A DNA stretch of 64,000 nt, taken from positions 2,733,501 to 2,797,500 of the forward strand of contig NZ_CP049783.1 of assembly GCF_015710975.1 (NCBI RefSeq), read 5' to 3'. Positions 45,849-55,776 of this stretch are shown piece by piece. Under the pieces are notes generated by a model. That model had not been told where the DNA came from. It ran no database searches and saw nothing but the letters and a program-made list of their open reading frames with translations. The position numbers and the translations under genes were made by a program. Every line of letters starts with the position of its first letter. Within the stretch, counting starts at the first letter, position 1. This stretch comes from Paenibacillus polymyxa. Its GTDB lineage: Bacteria; Bacillota; Bacilli; Paenibacillales; Paenibacillaceae.

Positions 45849-47639
45849 ATGTATCGTGGAGTAAGGCATCTGATGAATAATATGCGTATGCGGAATAAGT
45901 TGCTCTTCTCCTACGTACTGATTGTCATGATCCCAGTGCTGTTGGTGGGCGGCTGCGTTATTTTTTATTTGCGGGAGCAGGCACTGGACAGTGCGATTGC
46001 CCAGACGGTAAATAATGTGGAAAAGATTAAGAGCCAGACAGCAAATTTATTACGTGTACCAACAGATATTTCAAATGGGCTAATGTTCGATAAAAGGCTA
46101 AAGGAGATGGCGAACCGCCGTTATCCCGGCATGGTGGAGCTCATGAATGCGTACCATCAGTACAAGGATTTTAATGAGTACACCCAGCAATATAGAGAGG
46201 TTGCTACTATCCGGTTCTATTCTTACAATCCGACGTTGGTCAACAATCTGGAGTTTATTCCTGTGGACGCTAACATTGAGCGGCAGCCGTGGTTCCAGGC
46301 GGCTTTGAAGGGGACGGCGATTAACTGGTTTTACATTCAGGATAAGGAGGATAACCCAGTTAATCGCCTCAGCCTGGTACGGCAAATTCCTTTTCCCGAA
46401 TACAATTCCAAGGGAGTTCTGATGATTGCACTGAGTCAGACCGAGTTGAATCATATGCTGAGCAAGGAGCCCTTTGAAACCTTGATTACGGATCGTAACG
46501 GAATTGTGGTCGCAGCTACCCATCCGCAGTCAGTAGGTCGGACGTTGACGGATTTACATTTAGGCTTTGATGTCCAGCGTGCAGGTAAGGGGATATATGA
46601 AGCAAAAATTAACGGAACGCCCTCGAACATTATTGTGGATGAACTGCTGCCAACCTCAAGTGTGAGCGGATTGACGATTATTTCGGTGTTTTCAACGGAA
46701 CATATCGTGCAGGGGGCAAACCGGGTCAGCCTGATTGGTGCATTATGTGTACTAGCGGTACTCATCATGGCGCTGATTCTGATTACCATCATTTCCTGGC
46801 TTATTACCAAACGGCTTCAGCGGCTGAGCTATGAGCTGGGTCAGGTAGCTGCGGGTGATTTTCATGTGGTATCAAGTGTGGAGGGAAGGGACGAGATCGG
46901 TGATTTATCCCGCCGTTTCAACTACATGGTGAGTAGTATCCGCCAGCTTATGGCCCAGGTCTATGAGACGAGTGAGCATAATAATAAGCTTGAATTGGCA
47001 CAAAAGGATATCAAGTTAAAAATGATGGCAAGCCAAATTAATCCGCATTTTCTGTTTAACGCCTTAGAATCCATTCGAATGAAAGCACACCTGAATGGGG
47101 AAGCGGAGATAGCAACGACGGTTCGTTTGCTTGGCAGGCTGATGCGCAGGAATCTGGAGATTGGCAGTGGTAAAACAACCGTATTACAGGAGCTGGATAT
47201 GGTGCGATCCTATTTGCAAATTCAGCAGTTCAGGTTTGGAAATCGTTTGGTCTATGAAGTGAATTTGGAAGAAAGCGCGAAGGACATGTCGATTCCTCCC
47301 TTAATCATACAACCGTTAGTGGAAAATGCAGTCATTCATGGCCTAGAAAATAAGGAAGAACCAGTTACCGTAAAGGTAGATATCACAATAGAACAAAGAG
47401 AGCTGCACATTAAAGTGGCTGATGATGGAATTGGCATGGAGGAAGAGCAACTGACCCGTCTGTTGGCTCGGATCACGGGTACGGAGGAGCCGGAAGGGAG
47501 CAGTATTGGTCTACGCAATGTTCATCAACGTCTGACATTGATGTATGGTGAACGTTATGGTCTGCATATTGAAAGCGCATTACAGGTAGGAACAACCGTA
47601 TACTTTTCCATACCAAGGGAGGAAGCGCCGAATGTATAA
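45849..47639 (+). CDS. Sensor histidine kinase, YesM/LytS type
   Basis: 596 residues. TM1 (about 18-40) and TM2 (about 293-318) flank a ~250-residue extracellular dCache-like sensor (FYSYNPTLVNNLEFIPVDANIERQPWFQAAL). A HAMP domain (SYELGQVAAGDFHVV) and the His_kinase domain with INPHFLFNALESIRMKAHLNGEAEIA follow. The ATPase part has IIQPLVENAVIHGLENK and VADDGIGMEEEQL. Such kinases in Paenibacillus usually sense sugars and control carbohydrate ABC transporters. ATG 45849 follows CAGGAGGG. It overlaps its regulator gene by 8 nt. Confidence 0.92.
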   Translation: MYRGVRHLMNNMRMRNKLLFSYVLIVMIPVLLVGGCVIFYLREQALDSAIAQTVNNVEKIKSQTANLLRVPTDISNGLMFDKRLKEMANRRYPGMVELMNAYHQYKDFNEYTQQYREVATIRFYSYNPTLVNNLEFIPVDANIERQPWFQAALKGTAINWFYIQDKEDNPVNRLSLVRQIPFPEYNSKGVLMIALSQTELNHMLSKEPFETLITDRNGIVVAATHPQSVGRTLTDLHLGFDVQRAGKGIYEAKINGTPSNIIVDELLPTSSVSGLTIISVFSTEHIVQGANRVSLIGALCVLAVLIMALILITIISWLITKRLQRLSYELGQVAAGDFHVVSSVEGRDEIGDLSRRFNYMVSSIRQLMAQVYETSEHNNKLELAQKDIKLKMMASQINPHFLFNALESIRMKAHLNGEAEIATTVRLLGRLMRRNLEIGSGKTTVLQELDMVRSYLQIQQFRFGNRLVYEVNLEESAKDMSIPPLIIQPLVENAVIHGLENKEEPVTVKVDITIEQRELHIKVADDGIGMEEEQLTRLLARITGTEEPEGSSIGLRNVHQRLTLMYGERYGLHIESALQVGTTVYFSIPREEAPNV

Positions 47640-49281
47640 AGCGATGATTGTAGATGATGAGCCTGCGATTCGTGAAGGACTGTCTTCCATTATTGACTGG
47701 GGAGATTGTGGCTTTCGCATCGTCGATACGGCTGAGAACGGACGCGAGGCTTTGGAAAAGTTCGGAGAGCATCGACCGGAACTGGTCATTGTAGATATTC
47801 GTATGCCTGGGATGAGTGGGTTGGAGGTTATACAAAGCATACGCCAAATGAATGGGGAGCCGTATCACTTTCTCATTTTAAGCGGATATGCAGACTTTAA
47901 TTATGCTAGGCAAGCCATGGGATTCGGGGTGGATGGTTATTTATTGAAGCCCGTTGATGAGGAAGAAATGACGCTGGAGCTAAAGCGAGTACGGCAAAGC
48001 ATTGAAAACGAAAAGGGAGATGGAAAGTGGGGAAGTCCGTCTTCGCATGAGCGCGATTGGATCGAAGCATTGCTGTTTCCGGTTCATGGAGAACATGCTC
48101 GTAATGCTGTAGAACCCAGCCATCGTGCATCCAAGCAAGACGAACATCAAAGTAGCGGTGAAAAACACGGACAACAGCCTGAATTACCAGCATTGGACTG
48201 GAGTAGCTATCAGGTGATTCTGCTGGATTTGCGTATACCTGACTGGGATCGGCAAGCCCGGCAGTTGGCAGCAAAGCAGCGGCTGGCCGAATTGTGTCGT
48301 AAGCAGGGTAGAGGCATTGTGTTTGAGGCTGGAATATATACGGGTCTATTGCTTCCCGCCATGTTAAAAACGGAAAAAGATGCTGTTCAGTTGCTGGCTG
48401 CATGGCGACAGGAGCTAAAACCGTGGGTAAATGAAATCTATGGGGCTGCCGGCGCTCCGGTAGACATTCTTAAGGAGATCCCCAAATCTTTTGAGCAGGC
48501 GTTACGATTATTGGAGCGTACGTTTTTGTTCCGGGCAGAAAGAGTCATGCTTCCCGGCGACCTACATGAATGGGAGACAGTCCCTGCTGAAATGGATGAA
48601 GCGTCTGACAGAGCATCAGATGATCCCATGCGTTATGCAGAAAAGCTGTACTACGCGCTGGATATGGCTAATGGTAAAGCGGCGACCCGTGTCATTAAGG
48701 ACATGGAAGTCCAATTTCCCCAGATTTATCGTACAGAATCTGCAATTAAGGCGGCCTTCGCTCAGACATTCACACTCGCACTGAACAAATATGCAGCTGG
48801 ACAGGAACACAGCCGGACCGTGCTGGAGGAGCATTCCAACTTGATTACCAATGTATATGCCTATTCAACATTGGGCGAGCTGGTGGATCACTCGCTCGAA
48901 CATGTGTTGCAGTGGATTGGCCAGACTGATACGGGTGGCAAGGAGATCATCATGAAGCAAATGATTGACTTTATACATGGTCATTATGATGAAAATTTGC
49001 GACTGGAGTTACTGGCAGATATGTTCAATTACAATAGTGGGTATTTGGGCAAACTGTTCAAAAGTCATACAGGCGAGGCTTTTAATGCCTACCTGGATAA
49101 GGTAAGGATTGAGCGAGCAAGGGAATTGCTTGCACAGGGGATTAAGGTACACCAAGTGGCGGACCGCGTGGGGTATGCGAATGCAGATTATTTTCATAGT
49201 AAATTTAAAAAGTATGTTGGAATGTCACCTTCCTCTTACCGTAATCAGGTCCAAAAGAACGGAGGAACAGATGGCTGTTGA
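47632..49281 (+). CDS. AraC-type response regulator, YesN type
   Basis: 549 residues. The receiver has MIVDDEPAIREGL, phosphoacceptor D55 in LVIVDIRMPGMSG, and K in YLLKPVDEEE. A long middle region of unknown fold (about 140-430) follows. The C-terminal AraC double helix-turn-helix (about 440-545) has LRLELLADMFNYNSGYLGKLFKSHTGEAFNAYLDKVRIERARELL and VADRVGYANADYFHSKFKKYVGMSPSSYRNQ. It is coupled to the kinase by an 8-nt overlap. The likely target is a sugar transporter operon; the nearest one starts at 56656, beyond cydABCD. Confidence 0.92.
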   Translation: MYKAMIVDDEPAIREGLSSIIDWGDCGFRIVDTAENGREALEKFGEHRPELVIVDIRMPGMSGLEVIQSIRQMNGEPYHFLILSGYADFNYARQAMGFGVDGYLLKPVDEEEMTLELKRVRQSIENEKGDGKWGSPSSHERDWIEALLFPVHGEHARNAVEPSHRASKQDEHQSSGEKHGQQPELPALDWSSYQVILLDLRIPDWDRQARQLAAKQRLAELCRKQGRGIVFEAGIYTGLLLPAMLKTEKDAVQLLAAWRQELKPWVNEIYGAAGAPVDILKEIPKSFEQALRLLERTFLFRAERVMLPGDLHEWETVPAEMDEASDRASDDPMRYAEKLYYALDMANGKAATRVIKDMEVQFPQIYRTESAIKAAFAQTFTLALNKYAAGQEHSRTVLEEHSNLITNVYAYSTLGELVDHSLEHVLQWIGQTDTGGKEIIMKQMIDFIHGHYDENLRLELLADMFNYNSGYLGKLFKSHTGEAFNAYLDKVRIERARELLAQGIKVHQVADRVGYANADYFHSKFKKYVGMSPSSYRNQVQKNGGTDGC

Positions 49282-49307
49282 TCGATTCCCTAGGTTTAAC
49301 GTTATGA

Positions 49308-49364
49308 AGTCTCTCTTGCAGATGTCGGAGGTATATCCTCCGAATGAAGAGAGGCTCTTTTTTT
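49308..49364 (+). terminator. Terminator after the YesN-type regulator
   Basis: AGTCTCTCTT pairs with AAGAGAGGCT around an inner perfect hairpin (TCGGAGG/CCTCCGA). T7 follows. Confidence 0.85.
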
Positions 49365-49685
49365 ATATATTGAAAAAAGACCGATCAATAGAAAATGTCA
49401 CATTGATTATGGATTTTAGGGCATTTTCATAAAAATGCCATCGTTATGACACAACTTTGACACGATGTTCACATTTTTGATTCTATTTCATTTAAATTTA
49501 TTCTATATAATGGGGATAATCTGAAGCCCGGTTATGGCAACCATGGGGAAGTTAGCTAAGTGAGTCATTTCCTAAAAAAGTGACGGTTTCATATGTAACA
49601 ATGTGAATACAATCACAAATATAAAAGACTTCAGATCACAAACATTAAATCATTGTTAAGGGAAGTACAGAGGAGGAGCAGCATC
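49365..49685 (+). promoter_or_regulatory. Upstream region of cydA with Rex/Fnr-like operator at 49601-49618
   Basis: ATGTGAATACAATCACAA (49601-49618) has the TGTGA-N6-TCACA core shared by Bacillus Rex and Fnr operators, 68 nt before cydA. Half-sites GTTCACA (49467-49473) and ATCACAAA (49635-49642) lie nearby. A TATAAT at 49506 and a TTGACA at 49457 are too far apart to form one promoter. The stretch 49516-49590 can form several hairpins (for example ATGG-CAA-CCAT). Redox control of cydABCD by Rex is known in B. subtilis. Confidence 0.6.
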
Positions 49686-51092
49686 ATGGACGTATTGGAT
49701 TTGGCACGGTTGCAGTTTGCAACCACTACGATTCTTCATTTTGTTTATGTGCCAATCTCCATTGGATTGTCATTGTTGGTGGCAATTATGGAGACTATGT
49801 ATGTTATCAAGAAAAAAGACTTGTACAAAAAAATGGCTCAATTCTGGGGAACGTTTCTGCTGATTAACTTTGCGCTGGGCGTAGTTACCGGAATTTTGCA
49901 GGAGTTCCAGTTCGGAATGAATTGGTCGGACTTTTCCCGTTTTGTCGGTGATGTATTTGGTACACCGCTAGCCATTGAAGCATTGCTTGCATTTTTTCTG
50001 GAATCAACCTTTATCGGCCTATGGGTATTCGGCTGGGAAAGACTATCCAAAACTGTCCATTTAGTTTGCATGTGGCTAGTAGCGATCGGTACGATGCTCT
50101 CGGCTTTGTGGATTTTGGCTGCTAATTCATTCATGCAACGTCCCGTAGGATATGGGGTTGTAAATGGCCGGGCAGAAATGCAAGATTTTGCTGCTTTGTT
50201 AACGAACGAGCAGCTTTTGTGGGAGTATCCTCACACCATCTTTGCTGCTATTGCAACTGGAGCTTTCCTGGTAGCAGGGATTAGTGCTTGGAAGCTGATG
50301 CATAAAAAGAATATGGACTTCTTTAAACCTTCTTTTAAATTGAGCATTATTGTTGCATTAATCTGTGCCATTGCTATTCCTTTGTTTGGTCATGGACAGG
50401 CTCAATATTTGATCAAAACACAGCCCATGAAGATGGCAGCCAGTGAAGCTCTGTGGGGAGACAGTGGCGATCCAGCGCCTTGGACGATTATTGCCAATAT
50501 TGATCCTGATAAGCAGGAAAATACCTTTGAGATTAAGGTTCCGTTTGCACTGAGCTTTCTGTCGTATAGCAAGTTTTCCGGCTCTGTGCCTGGTATGAAG
50601 GAGCTTCAAGCACAGTATGAAAAGACCTACGGTCCGGGTGATTATATTCCGCCTGTCCGTACGACCTTCTGGAGCTTCCGCATTATGATTGCGGCAGGAT
50701 GTGCCATGATCGCACTTGCTCTGTACGGAGCTTATCTGAGTTTTCGACAAAAATTGGAGGGCTCCCATCGTTGGTTCTTCCGTCTTATGCTGTGGGGGAT
50801 ATCACTCCCGTTCATTGGCAATACCGCGGGCTGGATCATGACAGAAATGGGACGTCAGCCGTGGACTGTATTTGGTTTGCTGCAAACAAAAGATTCTGTT
50901 TCACCTACCGTTGTAGCAGGAGAAGTGTTGTTCTCACTGATTGCATTTACGACGTTGTATCTCATTTTAACGGGTGTATTGGCATTCCTGTTTGCTCGTA
51001 CCGCTCGTAAAGGCCCAGATATGGAGCCGCATCAGCATACGGTAATTCATGATCCATTTGCTCAAGGGGGTGACAGCATTGTCGTTAAATGA
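49686..51092 (+). CDS. cydA: Cytochrome bd ubiquinol/menaquinol oxidase subunit I
   Basis: 468 residues, about nine membrane helices. Haem ligand H18 (in TILHFVYVP), EFQFGMNWSDFSRFVGDVFGTPLAIEALLAFFLESTFIGLWVFGW, the quinone-loop segment KTQPMKMAASEALW and the C-terminal GWIMTEMGRQPW are all present. The short Q-loop is the Gram-positive form. It reduces O2 to water with menaquinol at low oxygen. ATG 49686 follows AGAGGAGGAG. It overlaps cydB by 14 nt. Confidence 0.95.
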   Translation: MDVLDLARLQFATTTILHFVYVPISIGLSLLVAIMETMYVIKKKDLYKKMAQFWGTFLLINFALGVVTGILQEFQFGMNWSDFSRFVGDVFGTPLAIEALLAFFLESTFIGLWVFGWERLSKTVHLVCMWLVAIGTMLSALWILAANSFMQRPVGYGVVNGRAEMQDFAALLTNEQLLWEYPHTIFAAIATGAFLVAGISAWKLMHKKNMDFFKPSFKLSIIVALICAIAIPLFGHGQAQYLIKTQPMKMAASEALWGDSGDPAPWTIIANIDPDKQENTFEIKVPFALSFLSYSKFSGSVPGMKELQAQYEKTYGPGDYIPPVRTTFWSFRIMIAAGCAMIALALYGAYLSFRQKLEGSHRWFFRLMLWGISLPFIGNTAGWIMTEMGRQPWTVFGLLQTKDSVSPTVVAGEVLFSLIAFTTLYLILTGVLAFLFARTARKGPDMEPHQHTVIHDPFAQGGDSIVVK

Positions 51093-52092
51093 TTTATGGT
51101 TCTTATTGATCGCTGTGCTGTTTACAGGCTTCTTTTTTCTAGAGGGCTTTGATTTTGGCGTAGGGATGGCTACGGGATTAGTGCCGCGTAATGACCAACA
51201 AAAACGTTTGATGATCAATACGATTGGTCCATTCTGGGATGCCAACGAAGTGTGGCTGATTACAGCAGCAGGTGCGATGTTTGCCGCTTTTCCGCATTTT
51301 TATGCAACGATGTTTAGCGGATATTATCTGGTATTTGTGTTTATTTTGCTAGGTTTGATCTTGCGAGGAGTCTCCTTTGAGTTCCGGGGCAAGGCCGAAG
51401 GGAAAGGGTGGACAGGAACGTGGGATGCTTGCATTCTGATTGGCAGCTTCCTGCCGCCGATGCTGTTTGGCATGGCCTTTGCGGCTTTGGTGAAGGGTGT
51501 ACCTATTCAGCAAAACATGGATCTGAAAGCCGGATTCTTGGATGTGTTCAATGGATACACCGTATGGATTGGACTGACCGTGGTCGGAATGTGCCTTATG
51601 CACGGGCTGACGTTCATTTCTCTGCGGACGATTGGTGAAGTAAGGGATCGTGCTCGTGTGATCGCGTCCAAATTTCTTCCGGTGTTGGGGATTTTGCTTG
51701 CTGGTATGGTGGTATGGACTTATTTTGCAACGGATTTATTTGCACGTCGCGGTCCCTTTATGTATGTTGCGGTTGCAGTGGGGATGGTTGCCTATGTGCT
51801 AACATGGTATTTCCTGAAGCAGCGCCGTGAAGGATGGGCTTTCGGGATGACCGGTGTCATCATTTTGCTAAGCTTCGTTTCGTTATTCGTTGGCTTGTTC
51901 CCAAGATTTATGGTGAGCTCGATCAACAGTGCTTTTGATTTGACGATATATAATGCAAGCTCCAGTCATTACACACTGAAAGCCATGACGATTGTTGCAG
52001 CAACGCTTTTACCCTTTGTGTTGGCTTATCAGGCGTGGAGCTATTTTGTTTTCCATAAGCGTCTCAGTGAAAAGGATCATCTGGAATACTAA
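51079..52092 (+). CDS. cydB: Cytochrome bd oxidase subunit II
   Basis: 337 residues, about eight or nine helices. It starts SLNDLWFLLIAVLFTGFFFLEGFDFGVGMATGLVPRNDQQKRLMINTIGPFWDANEVWLITAAGAMFAAFPHFYATMFSG, the family hallmark. The start is TTG 51079 with AAGGGGGTGA upstream, inside the end of cydA. It forms the oxidase heterodimer with CydA. Confidence 0.95.
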   Translation: MSLNDLWFLLIAVLFTGFFFLEGFDFGVGMATGLVPRNDQQKRLMINTIGPFWDANEVWLITAAGAMFAAFPHFYATMFSGYYLVFVFILLGLILRGVSFEFRGKAEGKGWTGTWDACILIGSFLPPMLFGMAFAALVKGVPIQQNMDLKAGFLDVFNGYTVWIGLTVVGMCLMHGLTFISLRTIGEVRDRARVIASKFLPVLGILLAGMVVWTYFATDLFARRGPFMYVAVAVGMVAYVLTWYFLKQRREGWAFGMTGVIILLSFVSLFVGLFPRFMVSSINSAFDLTIYNASSSHYTLKAMTIVAATLLPFVLAYQAWSYFVFHKRLSEKDHLEY

Positions 52093-53852
52093 TGGATAAA
52101 GCCTGGTTTGAATTAAAGGGCATTCGGCCAGTAATGCTGCTGCTGGCCGCCCTTTCCCTGCTCCAGGGAGCAGCGGTAATTGCACAAGCCATCTTTTTGG
52201 CAAAGGCTATTACGATTTTATTTAAACAAAATCCGCTAGTAATGGCTTGGCCATCGCTGGCGTTGTTTTTCGCGGCTTTTGCAGTGAGGCATACGATGAT
52301 CTGGCTGCAACGCCGGACAGCCGGTCGTTTTGCCGAAGCAGCAGGCGCTTCCTTACGGGAGCGTCTGCTTGCGCGTTTGTTCGAGCGGGGCCCGGGCTTT
52401 GCTGCGCGGGAAGGAAGCGGCAAGTTGGTGACGCTCGCGCTGGATGGCGTGGATCGATTTCGCAATTATTTGGAAATATCCATTCCTCGTATGATAGACA
52501 TGATGGCTGTAACCTTACTTGTACTTGTGTATGTTTTCACATTGGATATGATTTCAGGTGTGATTTTGACGACTACGATGCCGATTCTGGTGGGCTTCTT
52601 TATTTTACTCGGCTTGGCGGCGCGAAAGCAGGCAGACAAGCAGTGGCGTTCCTATCGTCTGTTATCACATCATTTTACGGATTCGTTGCGTGGACTACAG
52701 ACACTAAGGTTTTTGGGACGCAGTCGGGCGCATGGGGAAAGCGTAGGGAAGGTCAGCGACCAGTATCGTACAGCCACGATGCGTACGCTGCGGGTAGCGT
52801 TTCTTTCTTCATTTGCCCTCGATTTTTTCAGTATGCTGTCGGTCGCTTTTGTAGCGGTAGGCTTGGGTCTGCGTCTGATTAGTGGTTCAGTGGGACTGGA
52901 GGCAGCGCTTGCGGTGCTTATTCTGGCACCGGAATATTTTATGCCTATACGCCAGTTGGGATCAGACTATCACGCCTCATTGGATGGTAAAGAGGCTTGG
53001 GGAGCGATTCGCTCGATTCTCGGTGCAGAAGAAGAAGCGACGGAGACGAATGCACAGACAGTTCATGATAAAGGATTAGACATCACGGGGCAGGACATCC
53101 TCAAGCTGTCTGATGTGTGTTTACTTAATGAAGACGGCTCTGCCCGGCTAGAACATGTGTCTGCAAGTGTTGAACCGCACATGAACATGATCGGCATCGT
53201 CGGAGCGAGTGGTGCAGGCAAAACGACATTGCTTAGTCTGCTTGGCGGCTTTTCTGACCCGACTTCAGGTGAGGTGATCCTTAATGGATGCCGATTATCT
53301 GCGGATACCAAAGCTGAATGGCAGCGGCATATTGCCTATATTCCACAGCATCCTTACCTGTTTAGCGCTACTTTGGCAGATAATATTCGCTTTTATGAGC
53401 CGGAAGCATCCAACCAGCAGGTTGAGTGGGCGATTGATGCCGTCGGCCTACGTGAACTGGTGGATGGTCTTCCGGGTGGATTGAATGAGCCTATTGGGGA
53501 AGCAGGTCGGACATTGAGCGGAGGACAGGCGCAGCGGATTGCCTTGGCGCGCGCTTTGCTCAGTGACCGCCCGATTATTTTATTGGATGAGCCTACGGCA
53601 CATTTGGATATTGAGACAGAATGGGAATTAAAACAGACCATTTTGTCCGTATTGAAACACAAGAGGATGTTTCTTGCCACCCATCGGCTGCATTGGATGC
53701 CGGATATGGACTGTGTCTGGATGATGAATCAAGGTCGTCTGGAAGAGGTAGGTTCCCATCAGCAACTGGTTGCCCAGAAGGGAGAATATTACAGATTGCT
53801 AACGGGAATGTCGGAAGGAGGGGGCGGGCGATATGAGAGCAACGGACAATAG
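52092..53852 (+). CDS. cydD: Thiol-reductant ABC exporter subunit (first of pair, CydD by NCBI naming)
   Basis: 586-residue half-transporter: a six-helix membrane domain (about 15-310), then an ATPase with Walker A GASGAGKTTLLSLLGGF, signature LSGGQAQRIALARALL and Walker B ILLDEPTAHLD. With the next protein it exports cysteine/glutathione-type thiols, needed to assemble cytochrome bd. Its ATG shares the A of the cydB TAA stop (TAATG). The CydC/CydD names are swapped between B. subtilis and E. coli usage. Confidence 0.9.
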   Translation: MDKAWFELKGIRPVMLLLAALSLLQGAAVIAQAIFLAKAITILFKQNPLVMAWPSLALFFAAFAVRHTMIWLQRRTAGRFAEAAGASLRERLLARLFERGPGFAAREGSGKLVTLALDGVDRFRNYLEISIPRMIDMMAVTLLVLVYVFTLDMISGVILTTTMPILVGFFILLGLAARKQADKQWRSYRLLSHHFTDSLRGLQTLRFLGRSRAHGESVGKVSDQYRTATMRTLRVAFLSSFALDFFSMLSVAFVAVGLGLRLISGSVGLEAALAVLILAPEYFMPIRQLGSDYHASLDGKEAWGAIRSILGAEEEATETNAQTVHDKGLDITGQDILKLSDVCLLNEDGSARLEHVSASVEPHMNMIGIVGASGAGKTTLLSLLGGFSDPTSGEVILNGCRLSADTKAEWQRHIAYIPQHPYLFSATLADNIRFYEPEASNQQVEWAIDAVGLRELVDGLPGGLNEPIGEAGRTLSGGQAQRIALARALLSDRPIILLDEPTAHLDIETEWELKQTILSVLKHKRMFLATHRLHWMPDMDCVWMMNQGRLEEVGSHQQLVAQKGEYYRLLTGMSEGGGGRYESNGQ

Positions 53853-55635
53853 TAGCCAAGGCTGGTTTTTACCTTATCTGAAACACTATTTTTGGGCCTT
53901 TCTAGCAGCAGCTCTTTTGGGGGCGCTGTCCATTGGGTGTGCAGGCGCGCTGCTCTTTACGTCCGGCCATCTGATTACTCGTTCGGCCTTAAAACCTGAA
54001 AATATATTAATGGTGTATGTGCCCATTGTGCTTGTGCGAACGTTTGGTTTTAGTAAAGCCGTTATTCAGTATCTGGAACGCTTGGTAGGTCATAATGCTG
54101 CGCTGCGGCTTGTGTCTCGTATGCGGGTACGCTTGTATCGGGCAGTGGAACCGCAGGCGCTGATGATTCGCAGCAAATTTCGTACAGGGGATCTATTGGG
54201 ATTGCTGGCAGAGGATATTGAGCAGCTTCAAAATATCTATCTGAAGCTGGTTCTGCCTGCGTTATCGGCTTTGCTGATATATGCAACAGGCATCTTGGCG
54301 CTTGGCTGGATGGATGGAACATTTGCCTTGCTGATGGCGCTATATGGGGGATTTTTGCTTTTTATCGCCCCAGCTATCTCACTTTGGACCTCACTTGCCA
54401 AACGGCGTACGTTCAAGCAGGAACGGAGTAAATCTTATCAGGAACTGACGGATGCTTTGTTCGGCATGAGTGATCTGGTGCTGAGCGGACGAACTGGGCA
54501 TTTCCTTAGCACCTTTACACAACGGCACAACAGGGTTGCCATGGTGGAAAATTCACTTCGCCGGAACGAGTGGCGTTCTCATTGGATCGCACAATGCTTT
54601 GTAGGTGGAGGAATTGTAATTATGACTGTGTGGGCCGGAGGACTGGTAGCACAGGGTCGCATTGAAGCGACATGGCTGGCATCCTTTGCGCTAGTAACTT
54701 TTCCGTTGCTGGATGCTTTCGTTCGCGCTGGGGAAGCGGTGGTTCATGCGCCGGAGTATCAGGATTCACTTCGACGGCTAAAGGATTCCGAGAAAGGTAC
54801 ATCTGCACTTGCAGTACGATCAGATGCAGGACAACTAGCAGCAGACGATGCAGCAGATACTAAAAAGGAACAGGCTACCGCTCAGCAATTAAGCCATGGG
54901 GGAGACCTTCTGCTGAACAACGTAAGCTACCGCTATGCGGCAACGCAGGAATGGAGTGTGCGTAATATCTCCCTACACGTACCGCAGGGGGGCAAGGTTG
55001 CATTGCTTGGCCGCAGTGGTGCGGGTAAGTCTACGCTGCTGAATCTGATTCAAGGAGCATTGCAGCCTGATGAAGGCAGCGTCACTGTCGCAGGAGTGCC
55101 TGTATTTACAGGTGGAGCATACTCCAGTCTATTTGCGGTGCTAAACCAGCAACCGTATTTGTTCGATACGACGGTAGCAAACAATATTCGATTGGGACGA
55201 CCCGACGCCACGCTGGATGAGGTTCGTGCAGTGACGGAGCAGGTAGGGCTTGGAACCCTGATTGATTCTTTACCAGAGGGTTACGATACAAGAATGCAGG
55301 AGACGGGTCTTCGCTTTTCCGGTGGAGAAAGACAGCGCATTGCACTGGCGCGGATTTTGTTGCAAAATCACCCGATTGTTTTGCTGGATGAGCCGACCGT
55401 GGGGCTTGATCCGCTGACGGAGCATGAACTTATGCAGACGATGTTTCGCGTGCTGGAAGGCAAAACATTGATCTGGATCACTCATCATCTCACAGGAATG
55501 AAGCATATGGATGAGGTGATCTTTATGGAACAAGGCACCATCTCCATGCGAGGCAGTCATGATGAGCTGTGGCGAGATCATACCCGATACCGTAATCTGT
55601 ATAAGCTGGATCATCCGGGTCTGGAAAAACAGTAA
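53833..55635 (+). CDS. cydC: Thiol-reductant ABC exporter subunit (second of pair, CydC by NCBI naming)
   Basis: 600 residues, the second half-transporter. The membrane domain starts WFLPYLKHYFWAFLAAALLGALSIGCAGALLFTSGHLITRSA, which is typical of CydC. The ATPase has Walker [15 protein letters not shown], signature FSGGERQRIALARIL and Walker B VLLDEPTVGLD. A ~40-residue Ala/Asp/Gln-rich linker (about 320-355) separates the domains. It overlaps the preceding gene by 20 nt, with GAAGGAGGGGG as ribosome site. It ends the cydABCD operon. Confidence 0.9.
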   Translation: MRATDNSSQGWFLPYLKHYFWAFLAAALLGALSIGCAGALLFTSGHLITRSALKPENILMVYVPIVLVRTFGFSKAVIQYLERLVGHNAALRLVSRMRVRLYRAVEPQALMIRSKFRTGDLLGLLAEDIEQLQNIYLKLVLPALSALLIYATGILALGWMDGTFALLMALYGGFLLFIAPAISLWTSLAKRRTFKQERSKSYQELTDALFGMSDLVLSGRTGHFLSTFTQRHNRVAMVENSLRRNEWRSHWIAQCFVGGGIVIMTVWAGGLVAQGRIEATWLASFALVTFPLLDAFVRAGEAVVHAPEYQDSLRRLKDSEKGTSALAVRSDAGQLAADDAADTKKEQATAQQLSHGGDLLLNNVSYRYAATQEWSVRNISLHVPQGGKVALLGRSGAGKSTLLNLIQGALQPDEGSVTVAGVPVFTGGAYSSLFAVLNQQPYLFDTTVANNIRLGRPDATLDEVRAVTEQVGLGTLIDSLPEGYDTRMQETGLRFSGGERQRIALARILLQNHPIVLLDEPTVGLDPLTEHELMQTMFRVLEGKTLIWITHHLTGMKHMDEVIFMEQGTISMRGSHDELWRDHTRYRNLYKLDHPGLEKQ

Positions 55636-55776
55636 TGATCACCGTGTCGGATAATATGGTTCATCTGCTATAAGCTTTGAAACAAGGTATTTAAAATTTC
55701 GATTAACTTTTATATACTGGTTAGAGTTGATGCGTCACATGCTCATTAGACATTCAACTGGAGGGGGCTGAAAGAA

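Noticed and set aside
49109..49432. 107-codon frame spanning the end of the YesN-type regulator
   Set aside because: It is an alternative frame of the AraC domain and reads through the terminator; no start site support.
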